This document shows, one piece after another, positions 33,253-41,501 of a DNA stretch of 64,000 bases. Numbering within the stretch: position 1 is the first letter of the stretch; each line of letters starts with the position of its first letter. The DNA comes from Bacteroidota bacterium (GTDB taxonomy: Bacteria; Bacteroidota; Bacteroidia; M30B66), in contig JAIXUS010000064.1 of NCBI GenBank assembly GCA_027483445.1, positions 54,984 to 118,983 on the forward strand, given 5' to 3'. The notes under the pieces are model-generated. The model saw nothing but the letters and a program-made list of their open reading frames with translations. It was not told the DNA's origin and did no database searches. A program made the translations under genes and the position numbers.

Positions 33253-34368
33253 TTAAAACCAAAAGCAAAGGTTTGACATGAGTAAATGCGATTCGCTAAT
33301 AGGGTTTTGGCCATCGAGGAAAATAGCGCTCTGACTAAAGAAATATCGATATTCGAGCCGGGCCATGGCATTTTGCCCGATTCGCCGGGAGTAACCCAAT
33401 GTGGAGGATCCGGCCGCAAAACCTTGCGTATCGGTAATTGGACGTATCATGACCATTTGTGGGTCGCGGAAATACTCCAGACGCATCGCCATGAAGTCGT
33501 TTTGTCCAATTTTGAACTTCACGGCTGCGTTGGCCTGCCACCACTGGTAGGTTCTTAATACATTCATTTCGAGACGTTCCTGCCAGCCCGAATAAAAGCT
33601 GGCTGTAAATCCCACATCGCCCTCCGGATTAAACACAATGTAGGCATCCAAAAGGTAACGCCAGCGTTGATTGAGGTTTCCCGGACGTTCCTCGTTTCCG
33701 GCATAGGTGTTCAAATTGATCAACCAACGTTTTCCGGGGCGATACTCTACTTGTGTTCCAAAAGCCGGGTAAGTGTTGTTGTCGCTGATGACCTGCCAGC
33801 CGTTAAGTACGTAAGCATAAAGCTTTACCTTTTTTCCGGCATTGGCACTGAGTTTCAGTCCGCTGAGGTAATACGGCACATATTCCGGTGCCAATGCTCG
33901 TGTGTAGAGGAAATGGTCTTTCGAAACAGCCGATTCGTGGGTATACGGCGATCCGATTACACCGGCATCGAGCCAGATTTCTCCTTTTTGTGAGAGCCTC
34001 ACACCGGCATTGGCCTCATGCAAAAAGCGAAGGCTTCCGGGCTCATCGGCGTAGTTGGCATTCATATAAGTACCGAAAGCCGGGATAAACCTCGCTCTCA
34101 GGTTTTCTTTTTTGTAGGTTACCCCAAGGTATGCCAGGTTAACACTCAGTCGGTTATGGTCGGCCGACGATACAGCGTAAGGACGTTGGTTGTTTTGAGG
34201 CTCATTGAAGTCGTAGCCGTAGTAAACATCGAGTAAGCCAACCAGGCGAACCTCAGCGCCTGTAGCAGTATCGGTTTGTTCGGCGAGACCAGGGTTCGCT
34301 ACTTGCCCTAACAGTTCTTGCACACTGATTAGGCTGAGGAGTACCCAAAATAAATGTTTAAGGTGCAT
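33253..34368 (-). CDS. outer-membrane beta-barrel porin (BBP2/OmpL-like)
   Basis: A 371-residue outer-membrane protein. Its signal peptide (1-22) ends ELLGQ. The rest consists of alternating amphipathic strands ending in aromatic residues (LVGLLDVYYGYDFN, RLSVNLAYLGVTYKK, LRARFIPAFGTYM, WRYLLDAYIVFNPEG, VGFTASFYSGWQERL, FMAMRLEYFRDP, ARLEYRYFFSQS), and the last residue is a phenylalanine after LCFW, the usual barrel-assembly signal. GTYMNANYADEPGSLRFLHE and WLDAGVIGSPYTHES are typical of the putative beta-barrel porin-2 family. The ATG at 34368 is used; the codon before it is a GTG. Substrate is unknown. It is divergent from mnmH and 19 bases upstream of the PKD-type T9SS gene. Confidence 0.8.
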   Translation of the reverse strand: MHLKHLFWVLLSLISVQELLGQVANPGLAEQTDTATGAEVRLVGLLDVYYGYDFNEPQNNQRPYAVSSADHNRLSVNLAYLGVTYKKENLRARFIPAFGTYMNANYADEPGSLRFLHEANAGVRLSQKGEIWLDAGVIGSPYTHESAVSKDHFLYTRALAPEYVPYYLSGLKLSANAGKKVKLYAYVLNGWQVISDNNTYPAFGTQVEYRPGKRWLINLNTYAGNEERPGNLNQRWRYLLDAYIVFNPEGDVGFTASFYSGWQERLEMNVLRTYQWWQANAAVKFKIGQNDFMAMRLEYFRDPQMVMIRPITDTQGFAAGSSTLGYSRRIGQNAMARLEYRYFFSQSAIFLDGQNPISESHLLMSNLCFWF

Positions 34369-34452
34369 CACAGCGTAAAGGTGTGAAAATTCACCGATTC
34401 AACAGTTGTTTCTTCTTGCCGAATTTGCCGAAACTGGTTTACCTTTCCGCAA

Positions 34453-35454
34453 ATGCTTTGGCAGCCCGAGATTCCACTTTTAGATGTACGTTCGCCGGCC
34501 GAGTACGAGCGCGGACACATTCCGGGAGCACTCTCATTTCCTTTGTTTAGCAACGAAGAGCGGGCGCGAGTAGGTACCTTGTACAAACGCGAAGGACAGC
34601 AGGAAGCACTACTCGAGGGGCTTCGTATTGTAGGGCCTAAAATGGCCGATATGCTCAGTCATGCCATTGCTTTGGCGCCCCAAAGGCAGGTTGCACTTCA
34701 TTGCTGGCGTGGTGGCCTGCGAAGCAGCAGTGTGGCGTGGCTGCTTCATACAGCAGGCTTTCAGGTTGAGGTGCTCAAGGGCGGTTACAAAGCCTATCGG
34801 CAGGATGTCCACCGGTTTTTCACCAGGCCTTTTCGGTTTGTCTTGTTGGGCGGTCAAACAGGTTCGGGCAAAACCGAGGTGTTGCAAGCACTCCGTCAGC
34901 TGGGCGAGCAGGTTATCGATTTGGAATCGCTGGCTTCGCACCGGGGCTCGGCTTTCGGCGCATTGGGTATGCCTCCTCAGCCCAGCATTGAGCAGTTTGA
35001 AAACACACTACACCATGAGCTCAAGCAATTTAATCTCGAAAAGGTTATTTGGGTTGAGGACGAAAGTCGCAAGATTGGAACTATAGTTTTACACGAAGCG
35101 CTCTGGAAGCAGATGCAGGCCGCACCATGTATACTGATTGAAACGGAGCTTCAAGACCGAGTCAAACGTTTAATGGTTGAGTACGGTAGTCATCCGCCGG
35201 AGGCGCTGGAGAAAGCCTTACAAAAAATTGCCAAACGCCTTGGCGGGCAGCACGTGAAGCGCGCCCTTGAAGCCTTAAAAAACGGTGATTTGGAGCTCGT
35301 GGTGCAAGTCGCACTTCGGTATTACGATAAAGCTTATGGATTTGCATTGTTGGAGCGGGAGCAAAACCGATTGCTGCGGAATCAGCCTTTTGTGGTAAGT
35401 GCACAACAAACAGCCCTGGCACTGGTTAACTTTAGTAAAACGCTCCAATGGTGA
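34453..35454 (+). CDS. mnmH: tRNA 2-selenouridine synthase (MnmH/SelU/YbbB)
   Basis: This 333-residue enzyme replaces sulfur by selenium in wobble 2-thiouridine of tRNA, via a geranylated intermediate. The N-terminal rhodanese domain (1-115) has LLDVRSPAEYERGHIPGA and the catalytic Cys84 in HCWRGGLRSSS, equivalent to Cys97 of E. coli. The C-terminal P-loop domain has Walker A GGQTGSGKTE (133-142), then LESLASHRGSAFG and WVEDESRKIG, all diagnostic for this family. Its last 7 bases overlap the selD start, so the selenium donor and user are one operon. No other selenium gene (selA, selB, selC) is in the window, so selenium may be used only for tRNA here. Confidence 0.95.
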   Translation: MLWQPEIPLLDVRSPAEYERGHIPGALSFPLFSNEERARVGTLYKREGQQEALLEGLRIVGPKMADMLSHAIALAPQRQVALHCWRGGLRSSSVAWLLHTAGFQVEVLKGGYKAYRQDVHRFFTRPFRFVLLGGQTGSGKTEVLQALRQLGEQVIDLESLASHRGSAFGALGMPPQPSIEQFENTLHHELKQFNLEKVIWVEDESRKIGTIVLHEALWKQMQAAPCILIETELQDRVKRLMVEYGSHPPEALEKALQKIAKRLGGQHVKRALEALKNGDLELVVQVALRYYDKAYGFALLEREQNRLLRNQPFVVSAQQTALALVNFSKTLQW

Positions 35455-36473
35455 AGCTTACCGAATTTGCCCGTGGTGGTGGCTGTGGATGTAAAGTAGC
35501 CCCTGCCGAGCTGCAAAAAATGCTTGCCGGCCTTCGCCAAGGAGAGCATGGAGCCCTTTTGGTGGGCAATTCCCATAACGATGATGCGGCCGTGTGGAAC
35601 CTTGGAAACGGACAATTGCTCTTGAGTACCACCGATTTTTTTCTGCCTGTGGTGGATGACCCTTTCGATTTTGGCCGAATTGCCGCCGTTAATGCCTTGA
35701 GCGACATTTACGCCATGGGCGGGAAACCGGCCTTTGCCTTGGCTATTTTGGGTTGGCCTGTCGAGAAATTGGGGGCTGAGCTGGCATCAGTTGTTTTACG
35801 CGGGGCCAGCCAGGTGTGCGCTGAGGCCGGAATTCCGCTGGCCGGCGGACATACCATAGACGCCACAGAACCCTTTTTTGGCCTGGCAGTGAACGGGTTT
35901 TGTGAGGTTAAACATTTGAAAACCAACTCCGGAGCTCAAAGTGGCGACATCCTGTATTTAAGCAAACCATTGGGTGTTGGAATGGTAAACGCAGCCTTGA
36001 AGCGGGGAAGCATGCCTGATGCTGAACTGTTCGCACGAGCGCTCGAATCAATGCTTAAGCTCAATCGGATAGGCGAGGCTTTGGGGCGCGTGGAAGGTGT
36101 TCATGCCATGACCGATGTAACCGGTTTTGGATTGGCAGGCCATCTATTCGAAATCTGTAAGGGCTCATCGCTTCAGGCTAACTTAAAATGGGCTATGATT
36201 CCCAGGCTGGAAGGATTGGAAGTACTGATGAACAGCTATGTTTTTCCGGATATGACCACCCGGAATTTTAATGCATACAACCAGAATATGAGCGAGCTTA
36301 GTGCCGAAGCCTTGATGCTCCTTTGTGACCCTCAAACCAGCGGTGGCTTGCTCATTGCCGCTGCTCCGGAAGCCGCTTCAGCAGTCGAAGAAATCTTGCG
36401 CGCCGATGGTGGTAGTATAATTCCTATCGGAACATTGCTTTCTGGTAAAGAACCCTTTATTTTTGTCGAATGA
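35448..36473 (+). CDS. selD: selenide, water dikinase (selenophosphate synthetase)
   Basis: The protein (341 residues) makes selenophosphate from selenide and ATP. The N-terminal glycine-rich loop GGGCGCKVAP holds Cys13 and Lys16, equivalent to catalytic Cys17 and Lys20 of E. coli SelD, so this is a Cys enzyme, not a selenocysteine form. Other landmarks are TTDFFLPVVDDPFDFGRIAA (metal and ATP binding), NALSDIYAMGG, GGHTID and TGFGLAGHLFE. The length is normal. It overlaps mnmH by 7 bases at the front and the Kazal-domain gene by 4 (ATGA) at the back, giving a tightly coupled three-gene unit. Confidence 0.96.
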   Translation: MVKLTEFARGGGCGCKVAPAELQKMLAGLRQGEHGALLVGNSHNDDAAVWNLGNGQLLLSTTDFFLPVVDDPFDFGRIAAVNALSDIYAMGGKPAFALAILGWPVEKLGAELASVVLRGASQVCAEAGIPLAGGHTIDATEPFFGLAVNGFCEVKHLKTNSGAQSGDILYLSKPLGVGMVNAALKRGSMPDAELFARALESMLKLNRIGEALGRVEGVHAMTDVTGFGLAGHLFEICKGSSLQANLKWAMIPRLEGLEVLMNSYVFPDMTTRNFNAYNQNMSELSAEALMLLCDPQTSGGLLIAAAPEAASAVEEILRADGGSIIPIGTLLSGKEPFIFVE

Positions 36474-36970
36474 GGCTGGAATTTCTAAATCGTTTTTGGT
36501 TGATGATCTTGGTCATCCTGCCTATGGCCGGAAAGGCTCAATTTTTTAATCCCAATGTGTGTCAGGACACCCTGATGATCACCAACAATCCCTGTTTTGG
36601 AACCATTTATCAGCCGGTGTGCGGCTGCGATGGCATCACCTACCGAAACGAGTGTTTCGCGTATGCACAAGGGTTGTTGAATTTCAATCAGGGGCCTTGT
36701 GAATTCATGGATTTCGACTTCACGCCCAACCCTGTAGCTACTGCCGGAGAGCTCAAGTTAAAGGTGATTTGTAAGGATGTTGCCGACATCAATGTGTGGA
36801 TTTTCGACTCCTTCTTTCGTCAACGCTATTACCAGGTTTCTCGTCAGTTTATGGACATTGAGCTTTACCCCGACGTGAGAGGCTGGGGGAACGGTGTGTA
36901 CTTCGTTGTGGTAGAGGCGGCCGGAACAGTAAAGGTGAAGCGGCTCTTGGTGAACCAGATTAACCCTTAA
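36470..36970 (+). CDS. T9SS-sorted Kazal-type domain protein
   Basis: This 166-residue exported protein has a signal peptide (1-23, ending GKAQF). A Kazal-like domain spans about residues 32-75: CQDTLMITNNPCFGTIYQ in its first half, then PVCGCDGITYRNECFAYAQG and GPC, with the six-cysteine pattern of serine-protease inhibitors. The C-terminal 85 residues (DFDFTPNPVATAGELKLKV ... WGNGVYFVVVEAAGTVKVKRLLVNQ) form a T9SS sorting domain. Its ATG overlaps the selD stop (ATGA), an unexpected pairing of a secreted inhibitor-like protein with a selenium operon. The stop codon lies in the 7-base sequence TTAACTA that is duplicated around the next repeats. Confidence 0.78.
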   Translation: MRLEFLNRFWLMILVILPMAGKAQFFNPNVCQDTLMITNNPCFGTIYQPVCGCDGITYRNECFAYAQGLLNFNQGPCEFMDFDFTPNPVATAGELKLKVICKDVADINVWIFDSFFRQRYYQVSRQFMDIELYPDVRGWGNGVYFVVVEAAGTVKVKRLLVNQINP

Positions 36971-36973
36971 CTA

Positions 36974-37217
36974 GGGCTTACTGAAAAACACTCAATAGTT
37001 TTATTTAGAGCACTTTAGCCCCTGTTTGAATGAGGCTTTATGCAAGGGTTTATCGTCAAGCTACTGAAAATCCATGCACACTTGAATTCACGAAGCTTTG
37101 TTTTTCGTTAGCCAGAAATACAGCATCTGCTTCGTTGCCTGCGGCTCGCAGTATTCAATATACAGCTTCGCCTTGTCGCCTCGCATCTGCCGCATTTCTG
37201 ACTTTTTCAGTAGGCCC
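36974..37217 (+). mobile_element. MITE-like element, full copy 1
   Basis: 244 bp bounded by GGGCTTACTGAAAAA and its inverse TTTTTCAGTAGGCCC (one mismatch in 15). TTAACTA occurs immediately outside both ends (36967-36973 and 37218-37224), as expected for a 7-bp target duplication. No reading frame for a transposase exists, so it would need to be moved in trans. The interior has two GCATCTGC repeats 60 bp apart (37123 and 37183). Confidence 0.75.
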
Positions 37218-37224
37218 TTAACTA

Positions 37225-37407
37225 GGGCTTGCTGAAAAACACTCAATAGTTTTATTGATAATGCTTTAGCCTTTGTTTGAATTAGACCTAATGCAAGAGT
37301 TTATCGTCGGGCTTTTGAAAATTCATGCACGCTTAAATTCATGAGGTTCAATTTTTCATTAGCCAGAAATACAGCATCTGCTGCAATTCTGAATTTTCAG
37401 TAAGTCC
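37225..37407 (+). mobile_element. MITE-like element, shorter copy 2 in tandem
   Basis: 183 bp with the same ends (GGGCTTGCTGAAAAAC and TTTTCAGTAAGTCC), flanked by TTAACTA on the left and CTAACTA on the right. It matches copy 1 throughout except for the 60 bp between the two GCATCTGC repeats, consistent with a recombination deletion between them. The copies differ at many bases, so the tandem is not recent. Confidence 0.72.
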
Positions 37408-37424
37408 TAACTATCTTGCTCAAC

Positions 37425-38945
37425 TTAGCCCGGAATCAGAGTTTTCCAGGCTTCCGGTAGAAACTCAATCAGGTCACCGGCTTTCAAGGCGTTCTCACTC
37501 AGGGCGCTGGCTGCAAGGTCGCCCGCGAGTCCGTGCAGGAAAACCCCAATTATAGCCGCATCTCTGCAGCTGTAGCCTTGCGCAATGAGTCCGCTGAGCA
37601 ACCCGGTGAGCACATCTCCCGAACCTGCAGTGGCCATACCCGGGTTACCAGTGCTGTTGAAGAACACACTGCCATCGGGGCAAACCAGTGCAGAGAAGGC
37701 CCCTTTAAGCACAATCAGAGTTCCCGTTTTTTGGCTGAGCGTGATTGCCGAACACAGGCGATCCCAGCCTTTCGTATGTTTCCCGGTAATTCGGTCGAAT
37801 TCTCCCGGATGCGGTGTGAGCAAGGTGTACGGAGGCAAAAATGACAGCCAGGTTTTGTGCTCTGCCAGGATCGTTAGCGCGTCGGCATCGAGTACAAGGG
37901 GCTGATTGGCATTTTGGATGAGAAGCTTAAGCAGGTTTGCCGTTTCTTGGGCCATGCCGCAGCCGGGACCAAAACCAACGGCCTGGAAGCTTTCTGTGTT
38001 CAGGCTTCCGGCCGGAAACTCAGGGTATTCCGAGCGAATGATTTGTGCTTCCGGGGCTAAAATATGCAATGCGCGCTCTGCTGCAGGTGTGCAGTAAGCC
38101 CAGGTGAGTCCAACGCCGGAGCGCAGGCACGACCCGACCGCGAGCGTAAGTGCGCCGGTTTTGCCATCCGCACCACCAATGAGCAAAGCCCTACCCATGC
38201 TGCCTTTGTGCGCAAAGCGCGACGATTTTCTGAGGAGTTGTCGAACCTCTTTGAGGGTTATATAATGGGCATTTTGCAGGTGTGGTGGCTCTTGGTTGAT
38301 GGCTTCTGATTCAAAAACAGGCACTTGAAGCCCGATATCGAGAAGCTCCCAGCGTCCGAGAAATTGCTCATTTTCCGCGAAAAAAAACTGCAATCGTGGA
38401 CGTTGAAAGCACAAGGTTATATTGGCCCGAAAGGCAAAGTCGACTGGAGCCTCGCCAGAAAATCCCGAGGGTAAATCAAGGCTGATTTTGAGGCAATCGT
38501 ATCGTGCAGAGGCCGCTTCAATCAAGCCTTCTATTTCGGGGCGCAAGGGCGCAGTAAAACCCGTTCCTAACAAGGCGTCCACAATTAAAGAGCCCGCCGA
38601 TATGGCTGCAATCCGCTCGGGTTCTGCTTTCTCAATGCGGAGGTTGATTTCACCCAGTTTTTGCTGGTTGTGTTGATTATCGCTCGAATAGCGTTCTGAT
38701 TCAATAAGCAAAACCGTGACTTTCAAGCCATTTTGGTGGAGCAATCGCGCCAGCGCCAAACCATCGCCGCCGTTATTTCCGGAGCCACAAATCACCACGA
38801 TTTCACGCGCTAAGGGCAAATGATTTTGCATCCACTGGTAGCATGCACTTGCCGCTCTTTCCATCAGGTCGATTGATGCAATGCCTTCCTGTTCAATGGT
38901 ATACTGGTCGCAAATTCTAATCTGACGGTCGCTAAGCAGTTTCAT
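37425..38945 (-). CDS. nnr: bifunctional NAD(P)H-hydrate epimerase / ADP-dependent dehydratase
   Basis: A 506-residue metabolite-repair enzyme that restores NAD(P)H from its hydrated forms. The N-terminal YjeF_N epimerase domain (1-215) contains ICGSGNNGGDGLALARLL and DALLGTGF. The C-terminal ribokinase-like dehydratase domain (about 235-500) contains GSMGRALLIGGADGKTGALTLA in two segments, VLDADALTIL, LTPHPGEFDRI and GNPGMATAGSGDVLTGLL, the ADP/ATP-binding signature. It is the last gene of the minus-strand unit DUF1573-yajC-ybbR-coaE-nnr and overlaps coaE by 14 bases. Its stop lies 17 bases from the MITE-like repeats. Confidence 0.94.
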   Translation of the reverse strand: MKLLSDRQIRICDQYTIEQEGIASIDLMERAASACYQWMQNHLPLAREIVVICGSGNNGGDGLALARLLHQNGLKVTVLLIESERYSSDNQHNQQKLGEINLRIEKAEPERIAAISAGSLIVDALLGTGFTAPLRPEIEGLIEAASARYDCLKISLDLPSGFSGEAPVDFAFRANITLCFQRPRLQFFFAENEQFLGRWELLDIGLQVPVFESEAINQEPPHLQNAHYITLKEVRQLLRKSSRFAHKGSMGRALLIGGADGKTGALTLAVGSCLRSGVGLTWAYCTPAAERALHILAPEAQIIRSEYPEFPAGSLNTESFQAVGFGPGCGMAQETANLLKLLIQNANQPLVLDADALTILAEHKTWLSFLPPYTLLTPHPGEFDRITGKHTKGWDRLCSAITLSQKTGTLIVLKGAFSALVCPDGSVFFNSTGNPGMATAGSGDVLTGLLSGLIAQGYSCRDAAIIGVFLHGLAGDLAASALSENALKAGDLIEFLPEAWKTLIPG

Positions 38946-39528
38946 GGGCGCGTTTAATCAATTGCTGATGAAGTTCGTGAACTTGCGGAATGACCATTTG
39001 ATTTTCGTCGTTGAAAATCAACCAGTTTGCTCTTTTGCACACCTCTTCCTGCGGCATTTGATGCGCTATTCGTTGCTCAATTTCTTCTTCCGTCAATCCA
39101 AGCCGTTTTGCCGCTCTTGGAATGCGCAACGAATCGGGCGAGCAAACGGCAATTACGCCATCGAGCTGCTTTTCCAATCCATGTTCAAACACAATCGCCG
39201 CCTCTTTAATCACGTAGGGCGTGTGTTGTTCTGCACACCAATTTTTAAAGCGCTCGCCTACGGCGGGATGGATTACCGCATTCAGCTCGCGGAGTTTCGA
39301 AGCATCAGAAAACACCAGCGAAGCCAGCTTTCGACGGTCGATTTCACCCGTTTCATGGAGAATCGATTCACCAAAAAGGGCAATAAGTTTCGCCTGCACA
39401 TCTTGCTCCGCTAAACACTTTCGGGCTTCAAGATCTGATTCAAACACCGGTATTCCCAGTACGCCGAACAAGCGGGCAATGGTGCTTTTCCCGGAGCCAA
39501 TTCCACCTGTAAGTCCGATTTTTAGCAT
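38932..39528 (-). CDS. coaE: dephospho-CoA kinase
   Basis: The protein (198 residues) phosphorylates dephospho-CoA in the last step of coenzyme A synthesis. Walker A is GGIGSGKST (8-16), followed by LGIPVFESDLEARKCL, in which the substrate-binding aspartate sits, and HPAVGERF near residue 88. RIAHQMPQEEVCKRANWLIFND (in two parts) is the family's lid and C-terminal signature. The length is normal. It overlaps the nnr gene by 14 bases and follows ybbR by 28. The DUF1573-yajC-ybbR-coaE order is recurrent in Bacteroidota. Confidence 0.95.
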   Translation of the reverse strand: MLKIGLTGGIGSGKSTIARLFGVLGIPVFESDLEARKCLAEQDVQAKLIALFGESILHETGEIDRRKLASLVFSDASKLRELNAVIHPAVGERFKNWCAEQHTPYVIKEAAIVFEHGLEKQLDGVIAVCSPDSLRIPRAAKRLGLTEEEIEQRIAHQMPQEEVCKRANWLIFNDENQMVIPQVHELHQQLIKRAHETA

Positions 39529-39556
39529 GCCTTCGAAGGTATAAAATGATTGACCG

Positions 39557-40540
39557 TTAATTTCTCAGGTAGATGTATTCAAGCGATTCAGGTTCTAGTC
39601 GAACCTTTCTTACGCCTTTTGGAGCGCGAAGCACACGAAGTGGAATTCGGCTTCCCGACTGGCTTCCGGGAAGTGAAGGAACAACAGATACGACAAAGTC
39701 GGAGGGTTTAATTCGGGCATAGTCTTTCAACGACACTTCGTAGGAGAGCCGCACCACCTGAATCGGAAAGAGTCGAATGCGCGACAGGAGCGAATCGGGA
39801 AGGCTTACCGGAATGTTGAACCGGCCTTCGGTGAATCGGCCTACCGAAACCTCTACGTTCACTTGTTCGGGGTTTAGATTAACCTCACGTGAAGGCTTTA
39901 CAAGTTTTAGTGGAAAACTGCTGTTTTTATTGAGGTTTCGATGAACCAACGGTGCCGTTTCGATGGCTTTAATGCGGTTCAGGGCTTCAACCGGAGCGGT
40001 TACGGTTACACTTTCGGGCTGGCACCGCAGGCTGTCGGTTAGTCCATAGTCGCGGTCGAAGCTTAAATACGATTTCAGCTTCACCGGAACCTTCTTGTAC
40101 GCCTTTCGGAAAAAGTTAAAGTGAATCGTATCGGGGCGGATATACAAGGCGTTGATGTCGGAATGTAATCGGTTGAAATAATCGACGCCATGCCTGGTGG
40201 TGAGGAAGAAGTCGAGTTGCTCATTGCGTTGCACCGAACGGATGTAGGCTCCATCAAGCACCACTTCTGCCTTGTCGGGACGCAAAGTGTAGCCCAACAG
40301 GTGATAACCCGAACCACTGATTTCGAGTTCTGCTTCCTGGGGTAAGTTTTCAAGCATCACATTCGATTCGGGCATATTGGTGTATTTAACAGGTACCACG
40401 ATTGAGGTGGTGTAAAACCCGTTAAAGGCCATCAATACCCAAAGCACCGAAGCCGTGAAAAGGCAAACCAGAAATACCAGAATTTTTCTTCTGGTGATGC
40501 GCACCGAACGCCAAGCCGAGCTCGATTTCGTCCGGGCCAT
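39557..40540 (-). CDS. YbbR-like domain membrane protein
   Basis: A 327-residue protein with one N-terminal transmembrane segment (ILVFLVCLFTASVLWVLMAF, about 20-39) and an exported beta-rich region with YbbR-like repeats (NGFYTTSIVVPVKYTNMPES; TVTAPVEALNRIKAIETAPL). In Firmicutes a YbbR protein (CdaR) regulates the diadenylate cyclase, but in Bacteroidota its role is not established. The C-terminal half is strand-rich and probably periplasmic. It lies 6 bases after yajC and 28 before coaE, in an operon that is conserved across the phylum. Confidence 0.83.
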   Translation of the reverse strand: MARTKSSSAWRSVRITRRKILVFLVCLFTASVLWVLMAFNGFYTTSIVVPVKYTNMPESNVMLENLPQEAELEISGSGYHLLGYTLRPDKAEVVLDGAYIRSVQRNEQLDFFLTTRHGVDYFNRLHSDINALYIRPDTIHFNFFRKAYKKVPVKLKSYLSFDRDYGLTDSLRCQPESVTVTAPVEALNRIKAIETAPLVHRNLNKNSSFPLKLVKPSREVNLNPEQVNVEVSVGRFTEGRFNIPVSLPDSLLSRIRLFPIQVVRLSYEVSLKDYARIKPSDFVVSVVPSLPGSQSGSRIPLRVLRAPKGVRKVRLEPESLEYIYLRN

Positions 40541-40546
40541 AAGGAC

Positions 40547-40873
40547 TTATTTTGCAGCTTGTAGTCCTTCGGCAGGCACTCCGTTCTGCGAAACCGCCGA
40601 TTTCTCGATGCGGATTTTTCCGCCACCTTCTGTTTCAATCAAAAAGGTGGTTTCTGCGATTTCGGAAATTTTGCCGTGAAGCCCGCCAATGGTAATAATT
40701 CGGTCGCCTTTCTTGAGACTTTCTCTAAACTGTTTGGCTTCTTTGGCTTTCTTCATTTGCGGACGAATCATGAAGAAATAGAAAACCACAATAATTAAAA
40801 CCATAGGCAGCAGCGAGGCGAGGCCATTTTGACCTTGACCACCGGCCATTAAAAGAGTTGCAGAGTGCATCAT
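40547..40873 (-). CDS. yajC: preprotein translocase subunit YajC
   Basis: This 108-residue protein has a single transmembrane helix (LASLLPMVLIIVVFYFFMI, about 18-36) followed by the family signature RPQMKKAKEAKQFRESLKKGD and the beta-barrel-like segment RIITIGGLHGKISEI. YajC joins SecDF in the Sec translocase accessory complex. Two ATG codons are adjacent at the start (40873 and 40870); either gives nearly the same protein. It lies 9 bases after the DUF1573 lipoprotein gene and 6 before ybbR. Confidence 0.94.
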   Translation of the reverse strand: MMHSATLLMAGGQGQNGLASLLPMVLIIVVFYFFMIRPQMKKAKEAKQFRESLKKGDRIITIGGLHGKISEIAETTFLIETEGGGKIRIEKSAVSQNGVPAEGLQAAK

Positions 40874-40882
40874 GAAGTGGAG

Positions 40883-41344
40883 TTATTTTGCTTTGGGCTT
40901 CACATTGCCCTTTACAAAGAGTTTATAGGTTGCAGGTTCGGTATTGGCGTAAACAGTAACGGTTTTATTGGCTACGCCAGGGCGTCCGTCAGAATTGAAA
41001 ACCACGTCGATAGAGCCGCTTCCTCCCGGAGGAATCGGAGCTTTGGGCCACTCAGGAACTGTACAGCCGCAAGAGCCTGCTGCATTGGTAATTACCAGAT
41101 TGTTCTTACCGGTGTTGGTGAACTTAAAGGCATGTGAAACGCGCTCACCTTCAATTACTTCTCCGAAGTTAAAGGTATCGGCGTCGAATTTCATGGTCGA
41201 AACAGGTGTATCTGATTTTCCATCTGCGGAGGCCGAATTGTTGACCATATCGGTGGTGATGTTTCCGCTTTTCTTTTCGTCGCAAGAGCTTGTCATAACA
41301 AGCGCTGCAAGAGGAATCAGATATGTGATAAAATGCTTAAGCAT
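40883..41344 (-). CDS. DUF1573 lipoprotein
   Basis: A 153-residue protein with a lipoprotein signal ending at Cys21 (LVMTSSC). A polar linker is followed by a DUF1573 domain (about 50-150), an immunoglobulin-like fold recognisable by FNFGEVIEGERVSHAFKFTN and the Cys-containing SCGCTVPEWPK. These proteins are very common in Bacteroidota, and function is unknown. It starts the operon that continues with yajC, ybbR, coaE and nnr. In many relatives nusB precedes it, but here the upstream neighbour is a separate T9SS gene. Confidence 0.85.
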   Translation of the reverse strand: MLKHFITYLIPLAALVMTSSCDEKKSGNITTDMVNNSASADGKSDTPVSTMKFDADTFNFGEVIEGERVSHAFKFTNTGKNNLVITNAAGSCGCTVPEWPKAPIPPGGSGSIDVVFNSDGRPGVANKTVTVYANTEPATYKLFVKGNVKPKAK

Positions 41345-41501
41345 GGCTGAGAAAATTGAGTGGCGAAAGTAGTAAATTCAAACCGATCAGTTACATCTTT
41401 ATCCACTGTTTCGGTGCATAATGGCGCTTATCTGTGGCCTTTATTTTTTAAGACCTGCGCCAAGGCGGATGACAATGTCATCAACCTACAACACCAATAA
41501 C

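Noticed and set aside
35448..35510. SelD as a selenocysteine protein
   Set aside because: The catalytic position is encoded by an ordinary cysteine codon (GGCGCK), with no in-frame TGA.
36974..37407. Small protein-coding genes in the region after the Kazal gene
   Set aside because: A 63-residue frame runs through the element, but the same sequence recurs as an inverted-repeat-bounded element at other sites with broken frames, so it is not a gene.
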